A stretch of DNA of 64,000 nt from Micromonospora arida (GTDB lineage Bacteria; Actinomycetota; Actinomycetes; Mycobacteriales; Micromonosporaceae). A program made the position numbers and the translations under genes. How positions within the stretch are numbered: position 1 is the first letter of the stretch; every line of letters starts with the position of its first letter. Below the pieces are notes generated by a model. It did no database searches and was not told where the DNA came from. It was given only the letters and a program-made list of their open reading frames with translations. Where the stretch lies: positions 62,001-126,000 of the forward strand of contig NZ_QGSY01000275.1 in NCBI RefSeq assembly GCF_003857035.1, read 5' to 3'. Positions 42,692-51,704 of this stretch are shown piece by piece.

Positions 42692-42775
42692 GTTCGCTGG
42701 TCGTCCTCGGTCCGCCCGTATCTCCCCGTCAACGGCTCGCGTGACAGCGCGGGTCCGAGCGAGATCGGCGTACTC

Positions 42776-44494
42776 ATGGATCTTGAAAAGTTGTTGTCGG
42801 ACCGGCTGGCACCGGCGTTCGCGGCAGTGGCCGGCGGCCCGGTCGACCCGCTCGTGCGGCGGTCTCCGCGTGCGGACTTCCAGTCCGACGCGGCGCTGGC
42901 CCTGGCCCGGCGGCTCGGCCGGCCGCCGCGCGACATCGCCGCGGCGGTGCTGGCGCTCGCGGTGCTCGACGACGTCGGCGTGTCGGCGGAGGTCTCCGGG
43001 CCGGGTTTCCTCAACCTGACGGTTGCCGACCGGGCCCTGGCCGACCTGGTCGCCGGGCTGGCCGGTGACGCCCGGCTCGGCGTGCCGCCGACGGCGACGC
43101 CGCAGACCGTGGTGGTCGACTACTCGGCGCCCAACGTGGCGAAGGAGATGCACGTCGGCCATCTCCGTTCCACAGTCATCGGTGATGCGGCGGTGCGGCT
43201 GCTGGACTGGCTCGGGCACCGGGTGGTGCGGGTCAACCACCTGGGCGACTGGGGGACGCCGTTCGGCATGCTGATCGAGCACCTGATCGACCTCGGTGAG
43301 ACCGAAGCCGCGCAGAACCTGTCGATGGGGGACCTGGACACCTTCTACCGGGCGGCCCGGGTGAAGTTCGACGTCGACGAGGAGTTCCAGGAACGGTCGC
43401 GGCTGCGGGTGGTCGCGTTGCAGGGCGGTGACGAACGGACCCGCCGGTTGTGGCGGCTGCTGGTGACGCAGTCCGAGCGGTACTTCCTGACCGTGTACGA
43501 CCTGCTCGACGTGACGTTGTCCGGGGCCGACTTTCGGGGCGAGAGCGCCTACAACGACCTGCTCGCGGGCGTCGTCGACGACCTGGAGCGGCTGGGGCTG
43601 CTGCTGCCCAGCGGTGGGGCCGAGTGCGTCTTTCCGCCCGGGTTCACCGGCCGGGACGGCGAGCCGTTGCCGCTGATCGTGCGCAAGAGTGACGGTGGGT
43701 ACGGCTATCCGGCCACCGACCTGGCCGCACTGCGGCAGCGCGTCGGCGAGCTGGGCGCGACCCGGCTGCTGTACGTCGTCGGCCTACCGCAGCGGCAGCA
43801 CTTCGCGATGGTGTTCGCCGTCGCTGAGGCGGCCGGCTGGCTCTGCCCACCGGCCCGGGCTGAGCACCTGGGCTTCGGGTCCATCCTCGGCACCGACGGG
43901 CGGATGCTGCGCAGCCGGGCCGGTGAGTCGGTGAAGCTGGTCGGGCTGTTGGAGGAGGCGGTCGCCCGTGCCACCGACCTGGCCCGGAGCAGGAACCCGG
44001 AGCTGGCCGCCGAGACCGCTGACGAGATCGGCCGCGCGGTGGGCATCGGTGCCATCAAGTACGCCGACCTGTCCGTCGACCGGACCAAGGACTACGTCCT
44101 GGACTGGGAGCGGATGTTGGCGTTGGACGGCAACACCGCTCCCTACCTCCAGTACGCGTACGCCCGGATCCGGTCCGTGCTGCGGCGGGCCGGGACCGCC
44201 GTGCGGCCGGACGCGCCCATCGTGGTGGCGCAGCCGGCGGAGCGCGCGCTCGCGGTCGAGCTGCTCGGCTTCGCCGCTGTGGTCGGCGAGCTGGAGCGGA
44301 GTCTCGAGTTTCACCAGCTCGCCGGTTACCTGCACCGACTCGCGACCGCGTTCAACGCGTTCTACGAACGCTGCCCGGTGTTGCGTGCCCCGGATGAGCT
44401 GCGGGAGAGCCGGCTGCTGCTGGCCGAGCTGACCGCCCGGACCCTGCGGCAGGGGCTGCACCTGCTCGGCATCCGCACGGTGGAGCGGATGTGA
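42776..44494 (+). CDS. argS: Arginyl-tRNA synthetase
   Basis: A 572-residue class Ia synthetase that charges tRNA-Arg. Landmarks: the N-terminal Add1 domain, the HIGH-type motif in VAKEMHVGHLRSTVIGD (HVGH at ~126-129), NHLGDWGTPFGMLIEHL, the KMSKS-like loop region GTDGRMLRSRAGESVKL, and the C-terminal anticodon-binding DALR domain beginning around NTAPYLQYAYARIRS and ending LGIRTVERM. Length matches normal ArgS. It stands alone, not beside lysA or other amino-acid genes, so it could be a second copy; this cannot be decided from the window. Confidence 0.95.
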   Translation: MDLEKLLSDRLAPAFAAVAGGPVDPLVRRSPRADFQSDAALALARRLGRPPRDIAAAVLALAVLDDVGVSAEVSGPGFLNLTVADRALADLVAGLAGDARLGVPPTATPQTVVVDYSAPNVAKEMHVGHLRSTVIGDAAVRLLDWLGHRVVRVNHLGDWGTPFGMLIEHLIDLGETEAAQNLSMGDLDTFYRAARVKFDVDEEFQERSRLRVVALQGGDERTRRLWRLLVTQSERYFLTVYDLLDVTLSGADFRGESAYNDLLAGVVDDLERLGLLLPSGGAECVFPPGFTGRDGEPLPLIVRKSDGGYGYPATDLAALRQRVGELGATRLLYVVGLPQRQHFAMVFAVAEAAGWLCPPARAEHLGFGSILGTDGRMLRSRAGESVKLVGLLEEAVARATDLARSRNPELAAETADEIGRAVGIGAIKYADLSVDRTKDYVLDWERMLALDGNTAPYLQYAYARIRSVLRRAGTAVRPDAPIVVAQPAERALAVELLGFAAVVGELERSLEFHQLAGYLHRLATAFNAFYERCPVLRAPDELRESRLLLAELTARTLRQGLHLLGIRTVERM

Positions 44495-44498
44495 CGAG

Positions 44499-44515
44499 CC
44501 GGCCTTCCGGGCCGG
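44499..44515. terminator. Short stem-loop between argS and the ArsR gene
   Basis: CCGGCC (44499-44504) pairs with GGCCGG (44510-44515) around TTCCG. It fills the 21-bp gap between two convergent stops and may end both transcripts. Confidence 0.5.
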
Positions 44516-44887
44516 TCAGCGGGCCCTCTTCGTCGCCCGCTTCCGGGGCGGCGTCAACAGGTCGGCGATCTGCGCGATCGCGGCGGGCACCAGGCGGTAG
44601 TACGCCCAGACCCCGCGCTTGTCGCGTTCGAGTAGGCCGGCCTCGGTGAGGATCCGAAGGTGATGACTCACCGTCGGCTGGGAGAGATTGAGCGCCGCAG
44701 TGAGGTCACTCACGGACGCCTCACCTTCCGGCGCGGACTGGATCAGGCTGAGCAACCGGAGTCGCGCCGGATCGGCGAAGGCCTTCAGCACCCCCGCTAG
44801 CCGTTCGGCATCGGCCCGCTTGATGGGATCGCCGGTGAGCGGCGAGATCGCAGGCATGGCAGTTTTCGCAGTTCCCACGCCTGCCAT
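44516..44887 (-). CDS. ArsR family winged-helix regulator
   Basis: A 123-residue protein: LAGVLKAFADPARLRLLSLIQSAPEGEASVSDLTAALNLSQPTVSHHLRILTEAGLLERDKRGVWAYYRLV is a full ArsR/SmtB winged helix. The alpha-3 position that holds ELCVCDL in arsenic sensors reads ASVSDLT with no cysteine, so the classic arsenic site is missing. ATG 44887 is the likely start although its ribosome-binding site is weak; ATG 44860 is possible. No efflux gene is adjacent, so its target may be distant. Confidence 0.87.
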   Translation of the reverse strand: MAGVGTAKTAMPAISPLTGDPIKRADAERLAGVLKAFADPARLRLLSLIQSAPEGEASVSDLTAALNLSQPTVSHHLRILTEAGLLERDKRGVWAYYRLVPAAIAQIADLLTPPRKRATKRAR

Positions 44888-45004
44888 AGTGACACCAACA
44901 CCATCAATAAACCGGCAGATCCGGCACCAGCCCTCCGATGGCGTCCGGATGGCGCGATGGAACCACCGAACGTGAGTCGAACGTCGACGTCCGTGGTGGC
45001 ACAC

Positions 45005-45040
45005 GGGCCGTGTGGAGCTTCGGGAAGCTCCACACGGCCC
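45005..45040 (-). terminator. Strong terminator of the xylanase gene
   Basis: A perfect 17-bp inverted repeat (45005-45021 with 45024-45040) with a 2-nt centre (TTCGGGAA at the tip) starts 7 bp after the xylanase stop. It is one of the strongest hairpins seen in the window. Confidence 0.85.
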
Positions 45041-45046
45041 TCGGCG

Positions 45047-46240
45047 TCAACGGCGGGGCTTGGGTGCGATGCGGGGCAGGACGTACGGCGGCCCTGCGAA
45101 GATCAGGTCGGACTTCAATTCCTGGTACGCCCGCTTGGGCTGGTAGTTCTCGTCGTAGATGGTGGCCAGGCCCTCCGGCGGGTCGTCGAACCAGCCCGGC
45201 ACCCACGAATGGTTGTCACTGAAACCCCAGACCGTGTACGACAGGCAGCTCCGCACCGCGAGGCACGCCTTCATCAGCACGCTGAAGTTTGCGGCCGACG
45301 CCTGTAGCCGGGGGTTGATCTCCTCCGAGTTGCCGGCCTGGACGCCCTCCGTCAGCTGGCTGCGGACGTCGACCTCGGTGAACGCGGTCGCGACGCCGAG
45401 CCCGCTGAACTTCTTCAGCGCGGCGGTCACCTGGAGGGTGTCGAAGTTGCCGTACTGGGTGCCCAGGTGGCCCTGGGCGCCGACACCGTCGATCGGGACG
45501 CCCTGGGCGCGCAGGCTCTTGGTCATGTCGTACACGAACTGGGTCTTGTCGTCCGCCGGGTTGCCCGAGCCGAACGCCTCGATGTTGTAGTCGTTGTAGA
45601 ACAGCAGGGCCTTGGGGTCGGCGGCCCGCGCCCAGCGGAACGCGTCGGCGATGTAGCCGGGCCCGAGGTTCTGCGCCCAGAAGCCCTTGTAGTGCAGGGT
45701 CGACGGGGTGTCCCACGGGTCGCTGACCGCCTCGTTGACCACGTCCCACTGCCAGATCTTGCCCTTGTAGCGGTTCACGACGGTGGTGATGTGCTTGCGC
45801 AGCAGCTCGCGCAACTCCTGCTTGCTGATGGAGCCGTCGGCGACGCCGCTGGTCAACCAGGCGGGCAACTGGTTGTGCCAGACCAGCACGTGACCGCGCA
45901 CGCTCTGCCGGTTGCGCTTGGCGAAGTCGACGAACTCGTCGGCCGGACCCCAGTTGTAGGTGCCGCGGGTGGGCTCCAGGCTCTCCCACTTCATCACGTT
46001 CTCGGCGGTGACCGAGGCGAATTCGGAGGAGGCCAGCTTGCGGTACTGCGGGTCGCTGGCGTCGTTGAGGGCGTCCATGCTGACCGCGGTGCCGACGTGC
46101 AGGCCATGGCGCAGGCCGAGGGTGCCGAGGCTCTGCGTCGTGGGGTCGTACGGTCGACTCGCGGTCGCCGGCACCGTGTTCAGCGTGGCGATGGTCGCGA
46201 CGGCGACCAGGCCGACGGTCGACCACTGTCTTAACTTCAT
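45047..46240 (-). CDS. Secreted endo-1,4-beta-xylanase, GH10
   Basis: A 397-residue exported enzyme. ATG 46240 follows GGAAGGGCAGG; the signal ends near TAS (residue ~28). It is a single GH10 TIM barrel: ENVMKWESLEP, GHVLVWHNQLPAW, acid/base Glu170 in WDVVNEA, YNDYNIE, and nucleophile Glu289 in AFTEVDVR, with WGFSDNHSWVPGW near the end. No carbohydrate-binding module is present. It cleaves xylan outside the cell. The gene stands alone with its own promoter and terminator; CGAAA/TTTCG-type elements upstream suggest xylose-type repressor control. Confidence 0.96.
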   Translation of the reverse strand: MKLRQWSTVGLVAVATIATLNTVPATASRPYDPTTQSLGTLGLRHGLHVGTAVSMDALNDASDPQYRKLASSEFASVTAENVMKWESLEPTRGTYNWGPADEFVDFAKRNRQSVRGHVLVWHNQLPAWLTSGVADGSISKQELRELLRKHITTVVNRYKGKIWQWDVVNEAVSDPWDTPSTLHYKGFWAQNLGPGYIADAFRWARAADPKALLFYNDYNIEAFGSGNPADDKTQFVYDMTKSLRAQGVPIDGVGAQGHLGTQYGNFDTLQVTAALKKFSGLGVATAFTEVDVRSQLTEGVQAGNSEEINPRLQASAANFSVLMKACLAVRSCLSYTVWGFSDNHSWVPGWFDDPPEGLATIYDENYQPKRAYQELKSDLIFAGPPYVLPRIAPKPRR

Positions 46241-46371
46241 GTGCCTGCCCTTCCAGACGATCAATAGATAGATGTCGATCTAGGAGGTGAGGGTTCGGTG
46301 TTGACGGGCGGGAAGCTGATTGGGTCGGGTGGCGCCGGTAGTTCCGGCCGGAAACCGGAAACTTGCTCGAA

Positions 46372-46470
46372 ACGTTAAGCCGATCGATGTCTGGGCGTCA
46401 ACGCTGAAAACTTCCGGAAATTCATCACATGACCTGCCCAGCGCTGAGTGGCCAGCGGTCGAAACTTTCG
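46372..46470 (-). promoter_or_regulatory. Xylanase promoter with CGAAA/TTTCG elements
   Basis: On the minus strand TTGACG (46401-46396) and TAACGT (46377-46372) are 18 bp apart. Upstream lie AACTTCCGGAAATT (~46410-46423) and the perfect 11-bp palindrome CGAAACTTTCG (46460-46470); just downstream are GGAAACTTGC and CGAAACGTTA elements. Similar GAAA/TTTC palindromes are known before streptomycete xylanase genes. The region 46241-46606 is otherwise gene-free; transcripts would have a ~125-nt leader. Confidence 0.6.
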
Positions 46471-46521
<51 letters not shown>

Positions 46522-46606
46522 TCGCTTGGTGAGGTCATCGCGGCGCACGCCGCAGGCATCGTCGGTCCGGTGGCCGACGATGCCTGGTGGCGCTACGGAA
46601 GAGTGA

Positions 46607-47437
46607 TCAGCGCAGACCGGCGAAGAGGTCGTCCTCGGGGGTCGGCGCGCCCGTCCGGTCCCGGACCCCCACGAAGGTCTCCACGCCCATCAGCTCGGTG
46701 AACCGTTCCTGGCCCAGTTGCAGGAAGAAGATGTTCTCGGTCTGACTGGCGTGCGTGGCCAGTGCGTCGAACTTCTGCGCGCCGTACTTGCTCGTGTCGA
46801 CCCAGGTGGTGATCTCGTCGTCGGGCAGGCCGAGCTGCGGCCCCGGCTCCGTCGCCGCGTCCGGCTCGGCCCACTCGACGCCGAGCTCCTTCATGATCCG
46901 GCCGAACTCCGCGAACGCCGTAACCGGCACCGTGGTCCAGTAGACCTTCGCCGGGACGTCCGTCTGCTCGACGGCGGCCATGGTGATCCGATGGGCCTGG
47001 ATGTGGTCCGGGTGGCCGTAGAAACCGTTCTCGTCGTACGTGACGATCACGTCCGGCTGGTACTGCCGAATCAGCTCGGCGAGCCGGGCCGCCGCCTCGG
47101 ACACCGGTGTCGTCCAGAACGCGCCGGGCAGGTCGTTGGTGGGCCAGCCCATCATCCCGGAGTCGGCGTACCCGAGCGTCTCCAGGTGGGTGACCTTCAG
47201 CGTGGCGCAGCTGGCCTCCAACTCGGCCTGGCGCATCGCCACCACGGCCGCCGGGTCGTGCCCCTCCTCGCCCGGCTTGACCCCACCCGGGCCGTCCCCA
47301 CATCGCCCGTCGGTGCAGGTAACCAGCACGGTGGTGACCCCCTCGGCGGCATAGCGGGCAAGGACGCCGCCGGTGCTCGTCGCCTCGTCGTCGGGGTGGG
47401 CGTGTACCGCCATCAGGGTCAGAGGTCGCTCAGCCAT
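46607..47437 (-). CDS. PIG-L family deacetylase (MshB/Mca-like)
   Basis: A 276-residue zinc deacetylase. The metal-binding motif AHPDDE is at residues 13-18 and the second motif GHPDH near 146; TDGRCGDGPGG and YDENGFYGHPDHI match the mycothiol group (MshB, which deacetylates GlcNAc-inositol, and Mca, which cleaves mycothiol conjugates). Sequence details fit neither exactly, so it may be a third actinomycete PIG-L enzyme. No signal peptide. No mycothiol gene is adjacent. Confidence 0.85.
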   Translation of the reverse strand: MAERPLTLMAVHAHPDDEATSTGGVLARYAAEGVTTVLVTCTDGRCGDGPGGVKPGEEGHDPAAVVAMRQAELEASCATLKVTHLETLGYADSGMMGWPTNDLPGAFWTTPVSEAAARLAELIRQYQPDVIVTYDENGFYGHPDHIQAHRITMAAVEQTDVPAKVYWTTVPVTAFAEFGRIMKELGVEWAEPDAATEPGPQLGLPDDEITTWVDTSKYGAQKFDALATHASQTENIFFLQLGQERFTELMGVETFVGVRDRTGAPTPEDDLFAGLR

Positions 47438-47614
47438 GCCATCACCCTACGGTCATCCGGCTACGGCCCCACGACCTCCATCGCGGACGGGCATCGTACC
47501 CAGCTCTGCCTCCGTCCAGCGGTCCTTTCGTGAACGGCGCGCAGGCTCCGGGCGGCTCGCTAGATTCGGGCCTGATCGGCACATCCGAGCAGGTCCGGAA
47601 GCGGGGAGAAGTCG

Positions 47615-48520
47615 ATGGCAAGGGCCACTGGCGGGTTCACTGACCTGCGACAGGTCGACGCCGGAGTCCTGAACGTCGGATACGTGGACGCCGGGCCGCC
47701 CGACGGGGACGCGGTGATCCTCCTGCACGGGTGGCCCTACGACATCCACAGCTTCGCCGACGTCATGCCGCTGCTCACGGCCGCCGGTCAGCGGGTCGTC
47801 GTCCCGTACCTGCGGGGCTACGGCACGACCCGGTTCCTCTCCGACGACACCGTGCGAAACGGTGAACCGGCGGCCATGGGGCTCGACCTCATCGCCCTGA
47901 TGGACGCCCTGAACATCGGCACCGCGAAGCTCGCCGGGTTCGACTGGGGCGCACGGACCGCCGATGTCGTCGCCGCGCTGTGGCCCGAACGCTGCCGGGG
48001 TCTGGTCTCGGTGAGCGGTTACCTGATCGACGGGCAGAAGTCGGGCACGGTCCCGTTGCCGCCGAAGGCGGAGTTCGCGTGGTGGTACCAGTACTACTTC
48101 GCCACCGAGCGCGGTCGGGAAGGGTACGACAAGAACCGGCGCGACTTCGCCAAGCTGATCTGGCGCACCGCGTCCCCCCAATGGGCGTTCGACGACGCGG
48201 CGTTCGACCGCAGCGCGGCGGCGTTCGACAACCCCGACCACGTCGACATCGTCATCCACAACTACCGCTGGCGGCTGGCCCTCGCCGACGGCGAGCCGCA
48301 GTACGAGGAGATCGAGGAGCGGCTGGCCGCGAAGCCGAAGATCACGGTGCCCAGCATCTCGCTGGAGGGCGATGCCAACGGTGCGCCGCACCTGGATCCC
48401 ACCGTCTACGGCAAGCAGTTCGCCGGCCCGTACGAGCACCGGACCGTCGGGGGCGGTGTCGGGCACAACCTGCCGCAGGAGGCGCCGCAGGCATTCGCGG
48501 ACGCGGTGCTGGAGGTCTGA
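47615..48520 (+). CDS. Alpha/beta hydrolase with Asp nucleophile (epoxide hydrolase/dehalogenase-like)
   Basis: A 301-residue cytoplasmic enzyme. HGWPYDIHSF is the HGxP oxyanion motif and GFDWGART is the nucleophile elbow, with Asp instead of Ser, as in epoxide hydrolases and haloalkane dehalogenases. The late VGHNLPQEAPQAF provides the catalytic histidine. ATG 47615 has GGGGAGAAG upstream. A cap region with WWYQYYFATERGREGY lies in the middle. Substrate unknown. Confidence 0.87.
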   Translation: MARATGGFTDLRQVDAGVLNVGYVDAGPPDGDAVILLHGWPYDIHSFADVMPLLTAAGQRVVVPYLRGYGTTRFLSDDTVRNGEPAAMGLDLIALMDALNIGTAKLAGFDWGARTADVVAALWPERCRGLVSVSGYLIDGQKSGTVPLPPKAEFAWWYQYYFATERGREGYDKNRRDFAKLIWRTASPQWAFDDAAFDRSAAAFDNPDHVDIVIHNYRWRLALADGEPQYEEIEERLAAKPKITVPSISLEGDANGAPHLDPTVYGKQFAGPYEHRTVGGGVGHNLPQEAPQAFADAVLEV

Positions 48521-48536
48521 GTCGCTAGCCTCCCGG

Positions 48537-49154
48537 TCACCGGGGCGTCGGACGTTCCACCCGCACCGGATCGCCGCGAACCAGCCCGTCGTGGATGCGC
48601 CACCGGGCGGTGGTGACGGCACGCCGCGCCGCCTCGTCACCCTGCTCGATGCGTTGGCGCAGCAGGTCCAGGGCGATCCGGCGGTTGAGGCTGAACTGCC
48701 GTTCCTCGTCCACCACGACCACCAGGCCGGATGGGCGGTGCGTTGCGCGTACCGCCGTGCTGGCCTTGTTCCGGTGCTGACCACCCGGCCCGCCGGTGCG
48801 GCAGGCGACAATGTCGACGTCCGCCTCGCGAAACGTCGTCGGCGGGGCGTCGCGTTCGGGCGGCTGGGCGGTGACGTACCAGTTCTTCCGGCCGGTGCCC
48901 GACCGGTACGGGCTCGGGGCCTGCCAGCACAGCGTCCCGGTCCACGAGGCGGCGAACGCCTCGGCGTCGACGCCGGAGATCCGGATCAGGACCGACCGGT
49001 AGGTGCCGGCGCGGTCACCGGGCACCGCCTCGACCTGCTGGATCGTCAGACCTCGGCGGACGCACTCGCCCCGCAGACGGTGCAGCAGTTGACTCAGTGC
49101 CCAGGCGCACTCCTGCGGCCCACGCCCGGCCGACAACAGCAGGGACGTGGTCAC
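48537..49154 (-). CDS. prfH: Peptide chain release factor homologue PrfH
   Basis: A 205-residue protein with the release-factor catalytic motif GGQ at residues 124-126 (TGGPGGQHRNK), flanked by TGRKNWYV and DVDIVACRT upstream and ATHRPSGLVVVVDEERQFSLNRRIALDLL downstream. RF1 and RF2 are ~350 residues and contain stop-codon-reading domains that are missing here. GTG 49154 overlaps the rtcB stop (GTGA). In other bacteria PrfH works with its RtcB partner on ribosomes damaged in the 16S decoding centre: PrfH clears the ribosome and RtcB rejoins the RNA. Confidence 0.92.
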   Translation of the reverse strand: MTTSLLLSAGRGPQECAWALSQLLHRLRGECVRRGLTIQQVEAVPGDRAGTYRSVLIRISGVDAEAFAASWTGTLCWQAPSPYRSGTGRKNWYVTAQPPERDAPPTTFREADVDIVACRTGGPGGQHRNKASTAVRATHRPSGLVVVVDEERQFSLNRRIALDLLRQRIEQGDEAARRAVTTARWRIHDGLVRGDPVRVERPTPR

Positions 49155-50338
49155 GAGCGGCCTCGCCGGCCGCGGTGGCCCCGCCGCTCCGAGCGTGCGG
49201 CGGACCCGAGGTCGGGCGTCTTGTAGGTGACCAGGGGCGTCGTGCTGACCACCGGTGTGGCCAGCCGGTGCTCGACCAGATCGGCGATCACCTGCTCGAT
49301 GCGCTTGTACGCCGTGGGCGCCTCCTCGAAGAGCAACTGCCGGTCACCGCACACCACCAGCGAACCCACCGGGGTGCGGCGTAGCTCCTCGACAGTGTGC
49401 TTGGCCCGGCCCCGCCGCAGGGCGTCGGCGCGCGACATCTTGCGGCCGGCACCGTGTGCCACCGAATGGTTGGCCTCCGGCCCGGCGTGCGCGGCCACCA
49501 GGTAGGACGACGTTCCCCGGGTACCGGCGATGAGGACATCCCGCCCGTCACCCGGCGCCGCGCCCTTGCGGTGCAGGTAGATCCCGTCCCGGACCTCGAC
49601 CAGGTTGTGGCACTGGTCGACGATCGGCGCGGTGGGCGCGGCTCCCAACGCGTGTGCCACCCGGGCGGCCAGCACCCGGCGGTTGAGCGAACCCCAACGC
49701 ACGGCGTCGTCGTGCATACCCAGGTAGGCGGCGGGGTCGGGCGCCGCCCCGGCGCCGTGGACCTCGGTGTGCGCCCGCAGGATCCGCTCGCCCAGACCAC
49801 GGGAACCGCTGTGCACGATCAGCACGAGATCGCCCGCGTCGAGTCCGAGTCGGCCTGCGTGCCGTACGTCGAAGACGGTGTCGACGCGGGCCAGTTCCAC
49901 GAAGTGGTTGCCGCGGCCCACCGTCCCGAGGCCGTCCAGGTGACCGGCCGGAACGTCACCGTCGACGGCGGCCCAGGCGGGGTCGTCGGCGTCGCGCACC
50001 GGGTCGAGCGCCTGGTCGAGGTCGGGGAACCGGGCGGCGAGCCGTTCCGGTACGGCCCGCTTGAGCTTGATCGGAAACACGGCGATGCCGCAGCCGATGT
50101 CGGAGCCCACCAGGAACGGGTACAGCACTGTCGACGCCATGGCCGCGCCGATGGGCGCACCCTTGCCGGGATGCAGGTCCGGCATCGCGGCGACGTGCCG
50201 CATGCCGTCCAGGGCGGCGACCTGTTGGCACTGTGCGAGCGCATCGGACTCGATCCAACTCGCGGGAGAGGCGAACACCGTGACGGTGGCCGGGGCGGAC
50301 GGGGGCAGGGGCTCCCGAGGGAGGTGGTGCTGGGACAA
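49151..50338 (-). CDS. rtcB: RtcB-type RNA ligase, PrfH-linked (RtcB2)
   Basis: A 395-residue ligase that joins 2',3'-cyclic phosphate to 5'-OH RNA ends using GTP and Mn. Metal and catalytic motifs are present: PDLHPGKGAPIG, GSDIGCGIAVF (Cys ligand), GRGNHFVEL (His), HSGSRGLGERI (His) and NHSVAHGAGRKMSR (guanylylated His). TTG 50338 is the likely start but its ribosome-binding site is weak. The C-terminal ~20 residues are Arg/Gly-rich. The 4-bp overlap with prfH marks the ribosome-repair type of RtcB. Confidence 0.93.
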   Translation of the reverse strand: MSQHHLPREPLPPSAPATVTVFASPASWIESDALAQCQQVAALDGMRHVAAMPDLHPGKGAPIGAAMASTVLYPFLVGSDIGCGIAVFPIKLKRAVPERLAARFPDLDQALDPVRDADDPAWAAVDGDVPAGHLDGLGTVGRGNHFVELARVDTVFDVRHAGRLGLDAGDLVLIVHSGSRGLGERILRAHTEVHGAGAAPDPAAYLGMHDDAVRWGSLNRRVLAARVAHALGAAPTAPIVDQCHNLVEVRDGIYLHRKGAAPGDGRDVLIAGTRGTSSYLVAAHAGPEANHSVAHGAGRKMSRADALRRGRAKHTVEELRRTPVGSLVVCGDRQLLFEEAPTAYKRIEQVIADLVEHRLATPVVSTTPLVTYKTPDLGSAARSERRGHRGRRGRS

Positions 50339-50510
50339 GGAGGCTCATCTCTGGCTGCGAACGTGAAAGCGGACGGCGTCACGGCCCCCGGGAGGCATCA
50401 CCGGTGGCGCGGAGCAGGGGGTGGAGTCCGTCAGTACGTCATGGATGTCACTCTGGCCGAGCCGCGCCAGGCACGACAACTGATTTTCCTTCACGACGTA
50501 CGCTGCCGCG

Positions 50511-51041
50511 ATGAGCGCACCGCGTCGCATCCTGGTCTACGGGGTGTACGGCTCCGGCAAGTCCACCCTCGCGGCGCGGTTGGCCGAACACCTCGGACTG
50601 CAGTGGTATCCGGTGGACGACCTGCTCTGGCAACCGGGCTGGGTCGAGGTGCCGGTCGCCCAGCAGCGCAGCCGGATCGAGGAGATCTGCCGACGGGACC
50701 GCTGGATCATCGACGGGGCGTACCACGGCTGGCGGGACGTCCCGATGGCCCGCGCCGACCTGGTCGTCGGCCTGGACTATCCACGATGGCTGTCGTTCGG
50801 GCGGTTGCTCCGCCGCACCGTCCGCCGGGTGGTGACCGGCGAGGTGATCTGCAACGGCAACCGTGAGTCGCTGAGCAGTGTGCTGTCCCCGGACTCGATC
50901 CTGGTGTGGCACGTCACCGCGTTCGGCCGGGCCCGACGGCGGATGCGGGCCTGGCAGGCCGACCCGTCCGCGCCGCCCGTGGTGTTACTTCGCTCCCCAA
51001 CGGAGCTGGACGTCTGGCTGGCCGGGCTGCCCCGCCGGTGA
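50511..51041 (+). CDS. P-loop kinase-like protein (adenylate kinase/FlaR type)
   Basis: A 176-residue small NTPase. Walker A is VYGVYGSGKSTLA (residues ~9-21), followed by WYPVDDLLWQPGW and RWIIDGAYHGWRDV, which matches the DNA topology modulation/FlaR-like kinase family. RLLRRTVRRVVTGE is the basic lid region. ATG 50511 starts the gene; it is divergent from rtcB, with which it shares a 172-bp gap. Phosphoryl acceptor unknown. Confidence 0.85.
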   Translation: MSAPRRILVYGVYGSGKSTLAARLAEHLGLQWYPVDDLLWQPGWVEVPVAQQRSRIEEICRRDRWIIDGAYHGWRDVPMARADLVVGLDYPRWLSFGRLLRRTVRRVVTGEVICNGNRESLSSVLSPDSILVWHVTAFGRARRRMRAWQADPSAPPVVLLRSPTELDVWLAGLPRR

Positions 51042-51062
51042 GCGCTGCGATCGACGGCGCGG

Positions 51063-51704
51063 TCAGGCCGGCCTGACCGCGCGGCCGAGGACGCAGGGGG
51101 AGGAGGGGCTGTTGCTGGTGGCCGGGAAACGGAACCTGCGCAGTTCCTGCACCTCGAAGCCGGCCGCGCCGATGGCGGCGACGGTGTCGCGGTTGGTGTG
51201 GCAGCCGGCGAACAGCTTCGGCCACAGTGTGGCGTCGAGGAGTCGTTGGGCGCGGTGCAGACCGCTGGCCTCCTCGGCGGCCACGTGCTCGAAGAACCGC
51301 ACCTGGCCTCCGGGGCGCAGCACCCGGCTGATCTCGGCCAACGCGCTCGCCTGGTCGGGCACGGTGCACAACACCAACGCGACCACGGCCGCGTCGAACT
51401 CGCCGTCTGCGGCGGGCAGCGCCTGGGCCAGACCGTCGACGACCGTGACCGGAACCGGCGCGGTTGACGCGGCGCGCTCGGCAGCGGCACGCAGACGCCG
51501 CTCCGGTTCGACAGCGAGGACCTGGGTCACCCCCGGCGGGTAGTGGGCGAACATTCGCCCGTTGCCCGCACCGATCTCGATCACCCGGCCGGACAGGCCG
51601 GCGACCAGCTCCCGCCGGAAGGCCGCCGTGCCAGCGCGGTCCATGGCGACGCTGAGCCGCTCGTAGACCCGAGCGAACACCGGGTGGGACACCGTGGCCA
51701 CGTC
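51063..51704 (-). CDS. Class I SAM-dependent methyltransferase
   Basis: A 213-residue methyltransferase. Motif [16 protein letters not shown], motif [16 protein letters not shown], motif [42 protein letters not shown] are all clear. GTG 51704 is chosen because AGGAGG lies 5 bp upstream; longer frames have no such site. It belongs to the UbiE/phosphatidylethanolamine N-methyltransferase-like group (methyltransf_11). Substrate unknown. Confidence 0.88.
   Translation of the reverse strand, partial: DVATVSHPVFARVYERLSVAMDRAGTAAFRRELVAGLSGRVIEIGAGNGRMFAHYPPGVTQVLAVEPERRLRAAAERAASTAPVPVTVVDGLAQALPAADGEFDAAVVALVLCTVPDQASALAEISRVLRPGGQVRFFEHVAAEEASGLHRAQRLLDATLWPKLFAGCHTNRDTVAAIGAAGFEVQELRRFRFPATSNSPSSPCVLGRAVRPA

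Noticed and set aside
44516-44887. Arsenic resistance locus suggested by the ArsR regulator
   Set aside because: The cysteine motif of arsenic sensors is absent and no ArsB/Acr3 or ArsC gene is adjacent.
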